Assembly: GCA_014380935.1 (NCBI GenBank)
Contig: JACMIX010000440.1
Coordinates: 1 to 35,102 of the forward strand
Direction: 5' to 3'
Origin: Gloeobacterales cyanobacterium ES-bin-141
Lineage (GTDB): Bacteria > Cyanobacteriota > Cyanobacteriia > Gloeobacterales > Gloeobacteraceae
DNA: 35,102 nucleotides
This document shows positions 26,068 to 35,102 of the stretch, one piece after another. Positions within the stretch are counted from its first letter, which is position 1; every line of letters begins with the position of its first letter. The notes under the pieces were generated by a model. That model worked only from the letters and a program-made list of their open reading frames with translations. It had not been told where the DNA came from and searched no databases. A program made the translations under genes and the position numbers.

Positions 26068-26949
26068 TTACAAATTCAAAGCACTCAGGTCCTGCACGTT
26101 GTGCACTTGTAAAGACCGAACAGTCTTGCGGGCGAGTCCGGTCAGAACAGTACCGGGGCCAATCTCGACCAGTCTGGTGATGCCCAGTAGCTCTAGAGTC
26201 AGGATGGTCTCGCGCCAGCGGACCGGGTGATCGATTTGTCGGGCCAGTTTGGCCTTGAGTAGAGCCGGATCGGTCGTCGGGGTCGTGGGATCAGTATTAG
26301 AGAGGACCGGGACACGGGCTACGGCAAAGTGGACTTTCTCCAGGAGTACCGCGAACTGCTCGGCAGCCGGGGTCATCAGCGGCGAATGAAATGCTCCGCT
26401 CACGGTCAGAGGAACAATCCTTCTGGCTTTGCTCGCCTCGCTCACGGCGGCTACAGCCGCGGGAGTACCGGAGATGACTACCTGGGTGGGGTGATTGTCG
26501 TTGGCAATCACGACATCCGACCGTTCAGCACACAGGCGCTCTAGTTGGTCGCGTTCGAAGCCGATCAGCGCATTCATCGTCCCGGCCTGCTGCTTGTCCA
26601 TCAAACGGGCACGTTGTTCGACCAGCTTCAGACCAGTGGCAAAGTCAAAAACGCCCGCCGACCAGAGAGCGGCGAACTCGCCAAGCGAGTGTCCGGCCAC
26701 CGCCCGTGGCTCCTCACCAGTCTGCATGAGTGCCTGTGCGAGCGCGACCGAGATGGTAAATAGAGCGGGTTGTGTGTAGAGCGTCCGGTCAAGACGTTCA
26801 CCGGGACCGGCGCAGACCTCGGCAACAGACCAGCCTAAGATCCGCTCAGCTTCGGTGAGAATATCCCTGGCACCCGGGTGAGTCAGGAGATCCCCGCCCA
26901 TTCCCACATGTTGTGAACCCTGTCCCGGAAACACCCAGGCTGTTTTCAT
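26068..26949 (-). CDS. fabD: Malonyl-CoA:ACP S-malonyltransferase
   Basis: WVFPGQGSQHVGMGGDL, AVAGHSLGEFAALWSAGV, SGAFHSPLMTPA, EIGPGTVLTGLARK. Confidence 0.95.
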   Translation of the reverse strand: MKTAWVFPGQGSQHVGMGGDLLTHPGARDILTEAERILGWSVAEVCAGPGERLDRTLYTQPALFTISVALAQALMQTGEEPRAVAGHSLGEFAALWSAGVFDFATGLKLVEQRARLMDKQQAGTMNALIGFERDQLERLCAERSDVVIANDNHPTQVVISGTPAAVAAVSEASKARRIVPLTVSGAFHSPLMTPAAEQFAVLLEKVHFAVARVPVLSNTDPTTPTTDPALLKAKLARQIDHPVRWRETILTLELLGITRLVEIGPGTVLTGLARKTVRSLQVHNVQDLSALNL

Positions 26950-27008
26950 CCACCCCTCGGCAATGCTGAGGGATCATCATAGCGTAAGGGGTGGACGGCT
27001 CGAACGCT

Positions 27009-28382
27009 TTAACGCAGCGGACGGGCGAGCTTCAGGGGTTGATCGAGCCGGACGAGGATGAATTCGTTGTTGTCCGGTTCGCCCGGGGTACGCCCGGTAC
27101 TGAATGGGTAGTTGTTGTCATTGATGACCAGCAACGTCGTGCTGTTGATCGGCAGGACATCCTCGATCGTGACGAAGGGGAAAGTAAACGTGCCGTCGGT
27201 CGTGCCGTTGCCACCAAGCCCGAACGGGTCCTCGATATTCAGCAAGTCCACGAGCAGTTGCTTCTCAACAAAACCCTGGCTGTCCAGTTTGGTGATGTCG
27301 AGCTTGTAAATGCGCTTGAATTGGGCCGGGTCAGTCACGGCCGGGTTATTGGGGTCGCCCTGGCGGCTATCGCGCTCGATAACCAGAAATTCACGGTCGT
27401 TGATGGCGGTCAGATCGCCGATCGCCTGGCCACTCTCAACGGTGTTTTCCATGCGGTAGTAAAAGACCCGACCCGTGTAGCTCTTGGTCGCGAGATCGAA
27501 CTCGTTGATGAGCAAACGGTTGCGATTGGTGTCGGGGACAAGCGGGCCTTCGAGCATGGCGTAGAGCTTCGTGCCGCTCGCGTTAAGCGCAGTACCCTCA
27601 AAACCGCGTGAACCGGGCAAGTTGGGGACAGTGTCGCCCAGAAAAGGGTTGTCTGGAGACTGAACAAGCGGTAGGGGCGGATCGCCGAGCCCTAGAAAAT
27701 TAGGCAACGAGAACGGCGGCTCGATCAGCTGGCCATCCGCTGAGACATGCAACAAGAAAGGTCCGAATTCTTCCCCGAACCAGTAGGTGCCGTCGCTGAC
27801 TTTGCGGAAGGATTCGAGGTCGAAGTCTCCCCCGGTAAGCAGGCGGCCCGACTGAATACTCGAATCAACTGGAATTGAGGTTCCCGGATAGACCGACTGT
27901 GCCGCAACAAGCTCGAAGCCCGCCTGGTTTGCGCTGTCATTGAGCTGCAAAAAGCTCTCGGCGCTAAAGTCGGTCAGAGGGCGACCGGTCTCGCGGTTGA
28001 CCGGGAAGACCTCACCACTGCCGCCGAACCTGGTCAGAAAGTCCGGCTGTACGGCGTAAAAACGCAGCAGGTAGTCGGGGGAGTTGGCCTTGGCACCAAA
28101 ACCGTTGTCGGACATGACCAGAAAAGTTCCGCGCCTGGGACCGGGCAGGACCCCGGAGAAGCCCTGAACGGGTTGCTGATCGACGAAAGGAACTGTCCTG
28201 CCGTTCGTCTCGCCGGTAATGAGTTGGCCGGAGGTGGGTCCGGGTGCAAATGTGTCGGCGGGCAGGACGGCGCGTCCGACCAGCTCGACAGCTATAGCTG
28301 TTGATGACGCGCCAGAAGCAAGGCCGAGGGCAAGCGACAATAAGCCGCCAGTCAGGAGTTTGCGCATGGATGTACGTACCAT
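27009..28382 (-). CDS. Secreted esterase-like activity of phytase family protein
   Basis: GVLPGPRRGTFLVMSDNGFGAKANSPDYLLRFYAVQPDF...DGTYWFGEEFGPFLLHVSADGQLIEPPFSLP...NEFDLATKSYTGRVFYYRM; N-terminal signal peptide. Confidence 0.85.
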   Translation of the reverse strand: MVRTSMRKLLTGGLLSLALGLASGASSTAIAVELVGRAVLPADTFAPGPTSGQLITGETNGRTVPFVDQQPVQGFSGVLPGPRRGTFLVMSDNGFGAKANSPDYLLRFYAVQPDFLTRFGGSGEVFPVNRETGRPLTDFSAESFLQLNDSANQAGFELVAAQSVYPGTSIPVDSSIQSGRLLTGGDFDLESFRKVSDGTYWFGEEFGPFLLHVSADGQLIEPPFSLPNFLGLGDPPLPLVQSPDNPFLGDTVPNLPGSRGFEGTALNASGTKLYAMLEGPLVPDTNRNRLLINEFDLATKSYTGRVFYYRMENTVESGQAIGDLTAINDREFLVIERDSRQGDPNNPAVTDPAQFKRIYKLDITKLDSQGFVEKQLLVDLLNIEDPFGLGGNGTTDGTFTFPFVTIEDVLPINSTTLLVINDNNYPFSTGRTPGEPDNNEFILVRLDQPLKLARPLR

Positions 28383-28615
28383 CGAGAAGACCGCACCACT
28401 GTAAAACTGTCAGAGGTGCAGGCTTGTTAAGGCCAGTTTAAAATCCGGTTATCGCAGAGATAGACCCCAACGGTAGTTCTGCAGACAGCCCACCTACCTC
28501 CAAGACCGAGAACCTCAACGTGGGCGGCCCCATTGTGAGGTAGTTAGTTACTCACAATGAGTAGTAGTGTTACAACCAGCTCAGTCAGGTTAGAGTTAGG
28601 CTGGTCATCTAAAAT

Positions 28616-28687
28616 GCTGGTGTGGCGCAATGGTAGCGCAACAGTTTTGTAAACTGTCGGTCAGGGGTTCGAATCCCCTCACCAGCT
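28616..28687 (+). tRNA. tRNA-Thr (anticodon TGT)
   Basis: GCTGGTGTGGCGCAATGGTAGCGCAACAGTTTTGTAAACTGTCGGTCAGGGGTTCGAATCCCCTCACCAGCT; acceptor GCTGGTG/CACCAGC, anticodon loop TTTGTAA. Confidence 0.96.
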
Positions 28688-28838
28688 TGCAATATTTGAT
28701 TCAATCGAGCGGTTCCTCAAGGTAGCAAAGCAGGCTCACCCGACGGATCTACCCGGGTAAGGAGCGCACTGGCTCTCGGGTAACTATCCGACAAAATCAG
28801 GCTCTCTCCACGTGAGGTGTTAGAGCCGCGCAGTCCCT

Positions 28839-31800
28839 GTGAACTCTGTAAAAGCTACTTCACAGTTTTTCAACCCTGCCCGAGCACAGCTCGTCGAACC
28901 ACTTGGGGCTTGGGGAGAGCTGAGTATTGAGAGGATAAGAAGCCTGATGGGAATCTGGGGGTCAAATCCACTCGCGTTGTGGGTACCCAACTGGAGTTTG
29001 CGGCTCCGCCTGGTTGGGCTTGTGCTGCTGGCCGTTCTGCCCGCCCTCGGCCTCACCCTTTACACCGCCTCCGAGCATCGCCGCTTTGTCGCCATTGATG
29101 TGAAGGCCAACGTGCAGCAACTTGCTGGGCTTGCTTCGGGTCGTCAGGAGGACCTGGTCGAGGGAGCCCGACAACTGCTGGTTGCCTTTGCGCAACTTCC
29201 ACAAGTCCGCGACCCTGACCCCGCCGCGTGCAACAAACTGTTCGCGGACCTGTTGAACCAGTACCCTCTCTATACCAACTTCGGTGCTGTCCGGGCGGAT
29301 GGCACGGTCTTTTGCAGCGCCGTCCCTCTCAAGCGCGATTCCAACCTCCGCAACCGGCCCTACTTCCAGCGCGCAGTCCAGACCCGCAACTTCACAGTCG
29401 GGGACTATCAGGTTGGCCGCATCACCGGTAAACCCTCGCTCAACTTTGGTTACCCCATCTTCGACAGGGCGGGCCTGCTGAAGACTGTTGTCTTTGCCGC
29501 CCTGGATGTAGAACGGCTCAACCGTTTACTGGCCGAAGCCCAGCTGCCCCCGAAGGCGGCCATTTTACTGCTTGACCGTAATGGCACCATTCTTGCCCGT
29601 TCTCCGGACGCACAGCGGTGGGTTGGCAAATCTGTGCCGGAAGCAGAGCTTGTTCGAACCATCTTCAGTCAAAAAAAGGGCATAGCAGAGTTGCCGGGCA
29701 TCGACGGCGTACCACGCCTGCACGCTTTCGAGTCTTTGCGCAGCACGGTCGAGACCGGGCTCTACATGAGTGTCGGAATTCCGACTGAGGTGGCCTACGC
29801 CGAGGCAGATCAGTTGTTGCGTAACAACCTGCTTGGCCTCGGCATAGTGGCAGCTATCTCGCTCCTGGCCGCGTGGTTCGGCGGCAGGTTTATCGTCCTG
29901 CGGCCCATCGAGCAGGCACTCGAGCAGGCAGAACACAAGTACCTCAAAATTTTCGAGAACGCCGTCGAGGGCATCTTTCAGGTCACCATCGACGGTCGTT
30001 GCCTAACAGCCAATCCTATGCTCGCGTTGCTCTACGGATACGATTCGGCAGAGAGCGTGATGCGCGATGAAAACCATGCAGCGAACTATAGCCAGTTGTT
30101 GGAGCGGTTGGCTCGTGAGGATGTGATCTGGGGGCTTGAGTCCCAGGTCAGGCACAATGACGGTACTACCGTCTGGGTCTCACAGAGCGCCCGTGCTCTG
30201 CGCGACGAACAAAACCAACTCATCGGGTGCGAGGGTACGGTTGTCGATATCACTGAGCGCAAACGGGCAGAGGAGGAGTTTGCCTGGTTATTGCGACGTG
30301 AAGCGCACACACGCGCTGAGGCGCAAGCGAATGAGGAGCGTTTTCGCTTTCTGGCCGAATCCATTCCACAAATTATCTGGACTGCCAGGCCGGACGGTTA
30401 TCTCGACTATTACAACCAGCGCTGGTTTGACTACACGGGCATGAGCCTTGAGGAGACCCAGGGCTGGGGATGGGAACCAATACTCCATCCCGACGACCGG
30501 CAGCCGTGCATCGACTGCTGGGACAAGGCTGTTCGGACTGGTGAGCCCTACGAGATTAAATACCGCTTCAAGCGGGCCTCGGACGGAACTTACCGCTGGC
30601 ATCTGGGTCGGGCGCTCGCTCAGCGCGACGCCGAGGGCCGAGTCGTTAAATGGTTCGGTACCTGCACCGACATCGACGATCAACAGCATGCCGAGCAGGC
30701 ACTCCTGGAGGCACGCAGCACTCTAGAACAGCGGGTTGCAGAGCGCACCGCCGAACTTACGCACACGAATACTCTCCTTGAGGAGCAAATTTGCGAACGC
30801 GAACAGGCCGAACGCTACTTGAGTACTCAGCTTGCCGTGACACAGGTCCTGGCGGAATCAGCCACGCTTAGCGAGGCCACTCCCAAACTCCTCTGGATTA
30901 TCACCGAAAGCCTCGGGTGGGATCTGGGCGAGTTGTGGATGGTCGATAAGCAGGCAGGTTTACTGCGCTTTGTCGAGAACTGGCACAGTCCGCGGTTGCA
31001 AATCCCGCTGTTCGAGGCGGCGACGCACCTGTTGGCGTTTGCACCCGGTGTCGGGCTACCCGGCCAGATCTGGGCCAGCGGTCGGCCGGTCTGGTTTACA
31101 GACCTCATCTCAGACCAGAGCTTCCAGCGTGCCCGGACCGCCTGTGAGGAGGGACTACGCGGGGCGTTCGGTTTTCCAATCGTTGCGGGTGGCGGTGTAC
31201 TTGGGGTAATGACCTTTTTTAGCCAACAACAACAATCGTCCGATGAAGAGCTACTGGCGATCCTGGCTGCCATCGGCAGCCAGACGGGGCAGTTTATCGA
31301 GCGCAGACGTGCAGAGACAGCCCTGAACAAGGAGCAGGAGTTTTTGGAGGCGTTGCTCAACAATCTCAGCGATGGGATCGTTGCCTGCGACGCGGAGGGG
31401 GTGCTTACCCTGTTCAACCCGGCCACGCGTAAGCTCCACGGCCTGCCCGAAGAAGCAATCAGTCCCAGGCATTGGGCGGAACACTACGATCTGTACTTGG
31501 CAGACGGAGCGACACGGATGGGCAAGGAGGACATCCCGCTCTTTCGGGCCCTACATGGGGAGCACGTGCGCAACGTGGAAATGGTCATTGCCCCAAAGAA
31601 TAAAGAGGCGCGCACGGTAGTGGCAGATGGGCAAGCGATTTACGATATTCAGGGCCGCAAACTGGGAGCCGTAGCAGTAATGCGCGACATCACCGAGCGC
31701 AAGCGGGCCGAGCAAGCGCTTGAGCGGCAGGTCCAGCGCAGTCTTCTGCTCGGGCAGATCACCCAGGAAATCCGCTCAAGCCTTGATAGCAAGCAGATTT

Positions 31801-33575
31801 TCCAGACGACCGCAACGCAGATCGGACAGGCTTTCAGGGTCGATCGCTGCGTGCTGCACACCTACATCGAGACACCGTACCCGCGCGTTCCATTCGTGGC
31901 CGAGTACCTTACACCGGGCTGGGAGTCGCTTTTGTCGATGGAAGTACCCGTTGCGGGCAACCCTCTTATGGAGTGTCTACTGGCCCAGGAGCAAGCGATT
32001 GCTTCTCCCGATGTCGAGGTGGAACCGCTGTTTGAGGCAGCCCTGCCTCTCGCCCGGCGAGCCGGCATACGATCTATGCTCGCCATTCGTACCTCATACC
32101 AGGGCAAACCGAACGGAGTCATCGGTCTTCAGCAGTGCAGTGGGATCCGCCACTGGACACAAGAAGAGATTGAGTTGCTTGAGGCGGTGGCCGCCCAGGT
32201 CGGCATTGCCCTCTCCCAGGCGCAGTTGCTCGAACAGGAGCAACACCAGAGGCAGCAACTGGTCTGGCAGGCGGAGCATGATTCGCTCACAGGTTTGTGG
32301 AACCGGCGTGCCTTCAAACAAAGTCTGACTACAGCCCTTGAGGACACTCAACAGCACAGTCACCACACCCTGTGCTACCTCGATCTCGACCAGTTCAAAA
32401 TCGTCAACGATACCTGCGGCCACGCGGCTGGGGACGAACTGCTCAGGCAGGTCTCAGCTCTGTTGCAGGCCAATCTGCGCGCAAGCGACATCCTTGCCCG
32501 CCTTGGTGGTGACGAGTTTGGTCTATTGCTTTTGCACTGCCCGCTAGAGTCTGTTCAGGTGACCACCGATAGCCTGATCGAGTGTCTGAACCGGTTCCGC
32601 TTCACCTGGGGTGATAACAGCTTTACCCTTGGAGTCAGCATCGGAGCCGCCGCCGTTGACATGCACACCCATACGCTCGACAGTCTGCTCAGCGCCGCCG
32701 ATGCTGCTTGCTCAGCCGCCAAGAACAATGGTCGTAACCGCGTCTGCATCTGGAAGCCGGACGACGAGGAACTGCTTCAACAGCAGGGACAAGTTCAGTG
32801 GGTGACTCGTATCCATCGAGCCCTCGAGGAAAATGCTTTTTGTCTCTACCACCAGCCTATCGCTGCCATTTCTCCTGACGCACGCACCGGTGAGCACTAT
32901 GAAGTACTGCTGCGGCTACGTGAAGGAGACAAGATTATCTCGCCCATGGCTTTTATCCCGGCTGCCGAGCGCTACAACCTGATGGGTCTTATTGACCGTT
33001 GGGTTATTCATGCCCTGTTCAGTAGCCAAAACGAATATTACCGCCGCAATTGGAAACGTGTCCGTGAGGAGGGTTGCGAGTACCTCTACTGTGTCAATCT
33101 TTCAGGAGCAAGCATCAATGATGAACAGTTTGTCGATTTCATCACCGAGCAATTCCGGATACACGACGTTCCTCCCCAGCTCATCTGCTTCGAGATTACC
33201 GAAACCATCGCCATCGCCAACCTGAGCAAAGCCTCTCAACTCATCTACGCGCTTAAGAACCTGGGTTGCCACTTTGCACTGGACGATTTCGGCAGCGGAA
33301 CGTCTTCCTTTAGCTACCTGAAAAATCTACCGGTGGACTACCTCAAAATTGATGGGACTTTCGTCAAAGATATTGTAAAAGACCCGGTGGACCGGGCCAT
33401 CGTTGCGTCGATTACCAACGTTGCCAGGCTAATGAATGTACGAACAATTGCCGAGTACGTCGAGAACGACGCTATTCTTGATTGCCTGCGGGACCTGGGT
33501 CTCGATTACGCCCAAGGATACGGCATTGCCCGCCCGCGCCCGTTGCTCGATCAGACATCGAATATCGGGACCTGA
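28839..33575 (+). CDS. Multi-sensor c-di-GMP signalling protein: TM-dCache-PAS-PAS-GAF-PAS-GAF-GGDEF-EAL
   Basis: Extracellular dCache-like segment; PAS/PAC ends VDITERKRAEE and RDITERKRAEQ; two GAF-like regions; RASDILARLGGDEFGLLL (I-site RxxD plus GGDEF); YEVLLRL (EVL variant), EITETIAIA, LDDFGSGTSSFSYLKNLPVDYLKIDG. GTG start; a later ATG at 28948 is an alternative. Confidence 0.92.
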   Translation: MNSVKATSQFFNPARAQLVEPLGAWGELSIERIRSLMGIWGSNPLALWVPNWSLRLRLVGLVLLAVLPALGLTLYTASEHRRFVAIDVKANVQQLAGLASGRQEDLVEGARQLLVAFAQLPQVRDPDPAACNKLFADLLNQYPLYTNFGAVRADGTVFCSAVPLKRDSNLRNRPYFQRAVQTRNFTVGDYQVGRITGKPSLNFGYPIFDRAGLLKTVVFAALDVERLNRLLAEAQLPPKAAILLLDRNGTILARSPDAQRWVGKSVPEAELVRTIFSQKKGIAELPGIDGVPRLHAFESLRSTVETGLYMSVGIPTEVAYAEADQLLRNNLLGLGIVAAISLLAAWFGGRFIVLRPIEQALEQAEHKYLKIFENAVEGIFQVTIDGRCLTANPMLALLYGYDSAESVMRDENHAANYSQLLERLAREDVIWGLESQVRHNDGTTVWVSQSARALRDEQNQLIGCEGTVVDITERKRAEEEFAWLLRREAHTRAEAQANEERFRFLAESIPQIIWTARPDGYLDYYNQRWFDYTGMSLEETQGWGWEPILHPDDRQPCIDCWDKAVRTGEPYEIKYRFKRASDGTYRWHLGRALAQRDAEGRVVKWFGTCTDIDDQQHAEQALLEARSTLEQRVAERTAELTHTNTLLEEQICEREQAERYLSTQLAVTQVLAESATLSEATPKLLWIITESLGWDLGELWMVDKQAGLLRFVENWHSPRLQIPLFEAATHLLAFAPGVGLPGQIWASGRPVWFTDLISDQSFQRARTACEEGLRGAFGFPIVAGGGVLGVMTFFSQQQQSSDEELLAILAAIGSQTGQFIERRRAETALNKEQEFLEALLNNLSDGIVACDAEGVLTLFNPATRKLHGLPEEAISPRHWAEHYDLYLADGATRMGKEDIPLFRALHGEHVRNVEMVIAPKNKEARTVVADGQAIYDIQGRKLGAVAVMRDITERKRAEQALERQVQRSLLLGQITQEIRSSLDSKQIFQTTATQIGQAFRVDRCVLHTYIETPYPRVPFVAEYLTPGWESLLSMEVPVAGNPLMECLLAQEQAIASPDVEVEPLFEAALPLARRAGIRSMLAIRTSYQGKPNGVIGLQQCSGIRHWTQEEIELLEAVAAQVGIALSQAQLLEQEQHQRQQLVWQAEHDSLTGLWNRRAFKQSLTTALEDTQQHSHHTLCYLDLDQFKIVNDTCGHAAGDELLRQVSALLQANLRASDILARLGGDEFGLLLLHCPLESVQVTTDSLIECLNRFRFTWGDNSFTLGVSIGAAAVDMHTHTLDSLLSAADAACSAAKNNGRNRVCIWKPDDEELLQQQGQVQWVTRIHRALEENAFCLYHQPIAAISPDARTGEHYEVLLRLREGDKIISPMAFIPAAERYNLMGLIDRWVIHALFSSQNEYYRRNWKRVREEGCEYLYCVNLSGASINDEQFVDFITEQFRIHDVPPQLICFEITETIAIANLSKASQLIYALKNLGCHFALDDFGSGTSSFSYLKNLPVDYLKIDGTFVKDIVKDPVDRAIVASITNVARLMNVRTIAEYVENDAILDCLRDLGLDYAQGYGIARPRPLLDQTSNIGT

Positions 33576-33586
33576 GCTATTTGCCA

Positions 33587-34204
33587 CTAGGATGACGTCA
33601 CAATCAGAGTCGGCTCAGTGGCGGACGCATTAAGCTTGGCCTCGTAAAAACGGCATGCCGCGTAGCCGAGCCCGTAGAGGGTCGCGGCATTTGTACCTGC
33701 GCTGAGCACCGTACCGATAACAGGCAGGCTGACGAGCGGTCGTAGGCCCAGCTTGAGCGCCCGGTTGCTACCCGAGGCCAGTCCAAAAATCATCGCCACT
33801 TCACCCTTACGGTCCGTGTCTTTTAGATCAAGCCCGTAAAGTGCTGCGATCTGATAGACCATTTGAGCCTGCACCAGCAGGTTGGCAGCCAGATCGATAG
33901 CGAGAAGACCCGCGAGGAAACCCGGTACAACGCTACTGGCAAGCCCCAATCCCCCCGCATACAAGGCTTTTTCGGTCATTACCCGTTGCGCAAGCTGAGC
34001 GGGTGTCTCGCCAGGGTGCTCTGCCTTCAAAGTGTTGACGGTACGCTCGACCTCGCTGACATCCACACGATCGACCGCATTGATAAGACCACTCAACCCC
34101 ACCGCACCACCAACGGAGCGCACGAAGGAATTGTTGACCACGGACTCCACGGTACGGCCCGCCTGCCTGGTTGCTTGATCTATCCACTGGTACGCTTCGT
34201 TCAA
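33587..34204 (-). CDS. EcsC-like / hydrophobic membrane-associated protein
   Basis: GGLGLASSVVPGFLAGLLAIDLAANLLVQAQMVYQIAALYGLDLKD...FGLASGSNRALKLGLRPLVSLPVIGTVLSAGTNAATLYGLGYAACRFYE. Confidence 0.6.
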   Translation of the reverse strand: MNEAYQWIDQATRQAGRTVESVVNNSFVRSVGGAVGLSGLINAVDRVDVSEVERTVNTLKAEHPGETPAQLAQRVMTEKALYAGGLGLASSVVPGFLAGLLAIDLAANLLVQAQMVYQIAALYGLDLKDTDRKGEVAMIFGLASGSNRALKLGLRPLVSLPVIGTVLSAGTNAATLYGLGYAACRFYEAKLNASATEPTLIVTSS

Positions 34205-34232
34205 GTTGAACCGTCCTCTCTTAACAAGTGTC

Positions 34233-34616
34233 TCAATCAGGCAGAATGTAGGTCACAAAGAAGTTTTTGATATCCGCAAGTAAGCCTTTCTGCCGCAGAC
34301 GCTCAAGCTCGCCGCCATCGAGCCACCTGCCCCCGCACTCAGGACAAATATCCAGCTGAACATCGGCTACTCGAATGTCATTGACCTTTTCCATAGTCGT
34401 ACTGTCCCGTGGACAGGTCAAGGGTAAAACGGTACGCACGCCCATTGCTTTACCCGTCAATTTCAGATCGCCTAGATCGTCTTTGCTGACTAGCTCGGGT
34501 ACCTCATTGGGATCAAACCAGATACCCAGGCAACTCTTGCACTGATCGACCTCAACTTCCCCAACCATCACCAGTTCCAGGTCCTGTTCGTGTATGTCAC
34601 ATCGGGGACACTTCAT
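34233..34616 (-). CDS. Tandem zf-TFIIB domain protein
   Basis: MKCPRCDIHEQDLELVMVGEVEVDQCKSCLGIWFDPNEVPEL and CPRDSTTMEKV...DVQLDICPECGGRWLDGGELERL. Confidence 0.88.
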   Translation of the reverse strand: MKCPRCDIHEQDLELVMVGEVEVDQCKSCLGIWFDPNEVPELVSKDDLGDLKLTGKAMGVRTVLPLTCPRDSTTMEKVNDIRVADVQLDICPECGGRWLDGGELERLRQKGLLADIKNFFVTYILPD

Positions 34617-34632
34617 CGGGGTTCCTCTCACG

Positions 34633-35102
34633 TCAACTTATCATAGGGTATTCTTCTAAGGCAGATCCGTAGTCGAAATGGCCGTTGGCGGTTGTAAAAG
34701 GGTCGTCCGGATAGCCCACACCGAGCAGACACAAACCCGCGGGCGGTGCCGCGTACTTGACCGCTTCGCGGTTACCGTCCTTCCACAAGGTTTGGAAAGC
34801 CTCAACGCTCAAGCGCCCACTACCGACCTCCGCCAGCACACCGACCAACAGGCGCATCATTCCGTACAGAAAGCTGTTTGCACGCACGCGAATGTGAATT
34901 AACTCCCCCCGACGCAGACATTCAGCGGCGTAGACATGTACCAGCGAGTGGGGCCGGTTAGAACCGCTGCGGCGAAAAGCCCGCAGGTCGTGGTGACCGG
35001 TCAGGGTCGCGAGAGCCGCAGCAATCGCCCGCTCATCGAGTGGAGAGTAAGGATAAAACCAACTCCCGCGCCGGGCAAACAGATCCGGGGTAGAGTTGTC
35101 GA
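34633..35102 (-). CDS. truA: tRNA pseudouridine(38-40) synthase TruA, N-terminus beyond window edge
   Basis: Minus-strand translation ...FARRGSWFYPYSPLDERAIAA...LTGHHDLRAFRRSGSNRPHS...IHIRVRANSFLYGMMRLLVGVLAEVG...YAAPPAGLCLLGVGYP. The track lists only the part after 34887. Confidence 0.88.
   Translation of the reverse strand, partial: DNSTPDLFARRGSWFYPYSPLDERAIAAALATLTGHHDLRAFRRSGSNRPHSLVHVYAAECLRRGELIHIRVRANSFLYGMMRLLVGVLAEVGSGRLSVEAFQTLWKDGNREAVKYAAPPAGLCLLGVGYPDDPFTTANGHFDYGSALEEYPMIS

Noticed and set aside
26991-27611. 206-aa plus-strand ORF
   Set aside because: Fully antisense to the well-supported phytase-like esterase CDS; no recognisable motif.
30827-31426. 199-aa minus-strand ORF
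   Set aside because: Antisense inside the GGDEF/EAL protein gene; Ser/Pro/Arg-rich shadow frame.
1-35102. CRISPR arrays, insertion sequences, prophage or integrase near the two tRNAs
   Set aside because: No regularly spaced direct repeats, transposase/integrase-like proteins or tRNA-end duplications were seen; a systematic repeat search was not possible without tools.

Overview
The window reads as cyanobacterial chromosome, most likely Gloeobacter-like. That attribution is inferred from gene content (cruF/cruG, dapL, HemY-type PPOX, cyanobacterial chorismate lyase, SLH porin, DUF2811) and not from any database search. I support about 30 protein-coding genes and two tRNAs (Ser-GGA, Thr-TGT). 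I saw no CRISPR array, prophage or transposase. Both edges cut genes: a duplicated-domain CobO/BtuR-type adenosyltransferase on the left, which the ORF track misses, and truA on the right. The most interesting signals are: (1) an identical-format dyad TGGAC-N4-GTTCA placed over the predicted promoters of both lexA and a Rad52/Rad22-family gene, a candidate SOS operator; (2) a same-strand cluster of four small secreted Gln/Asn/Ser/Gly-rich proteins, two of which share a VQT(A/G)VGVQN(A/G)QQIQL-type repeat, flanked by two ABC1/AarF kinase genes; (3) a TTTAATNTTAAA dyad repeated at the marR and pirin promoters; (4) inverted DnaA-box-like sites in a gene-free stretch near 8.1 kb.
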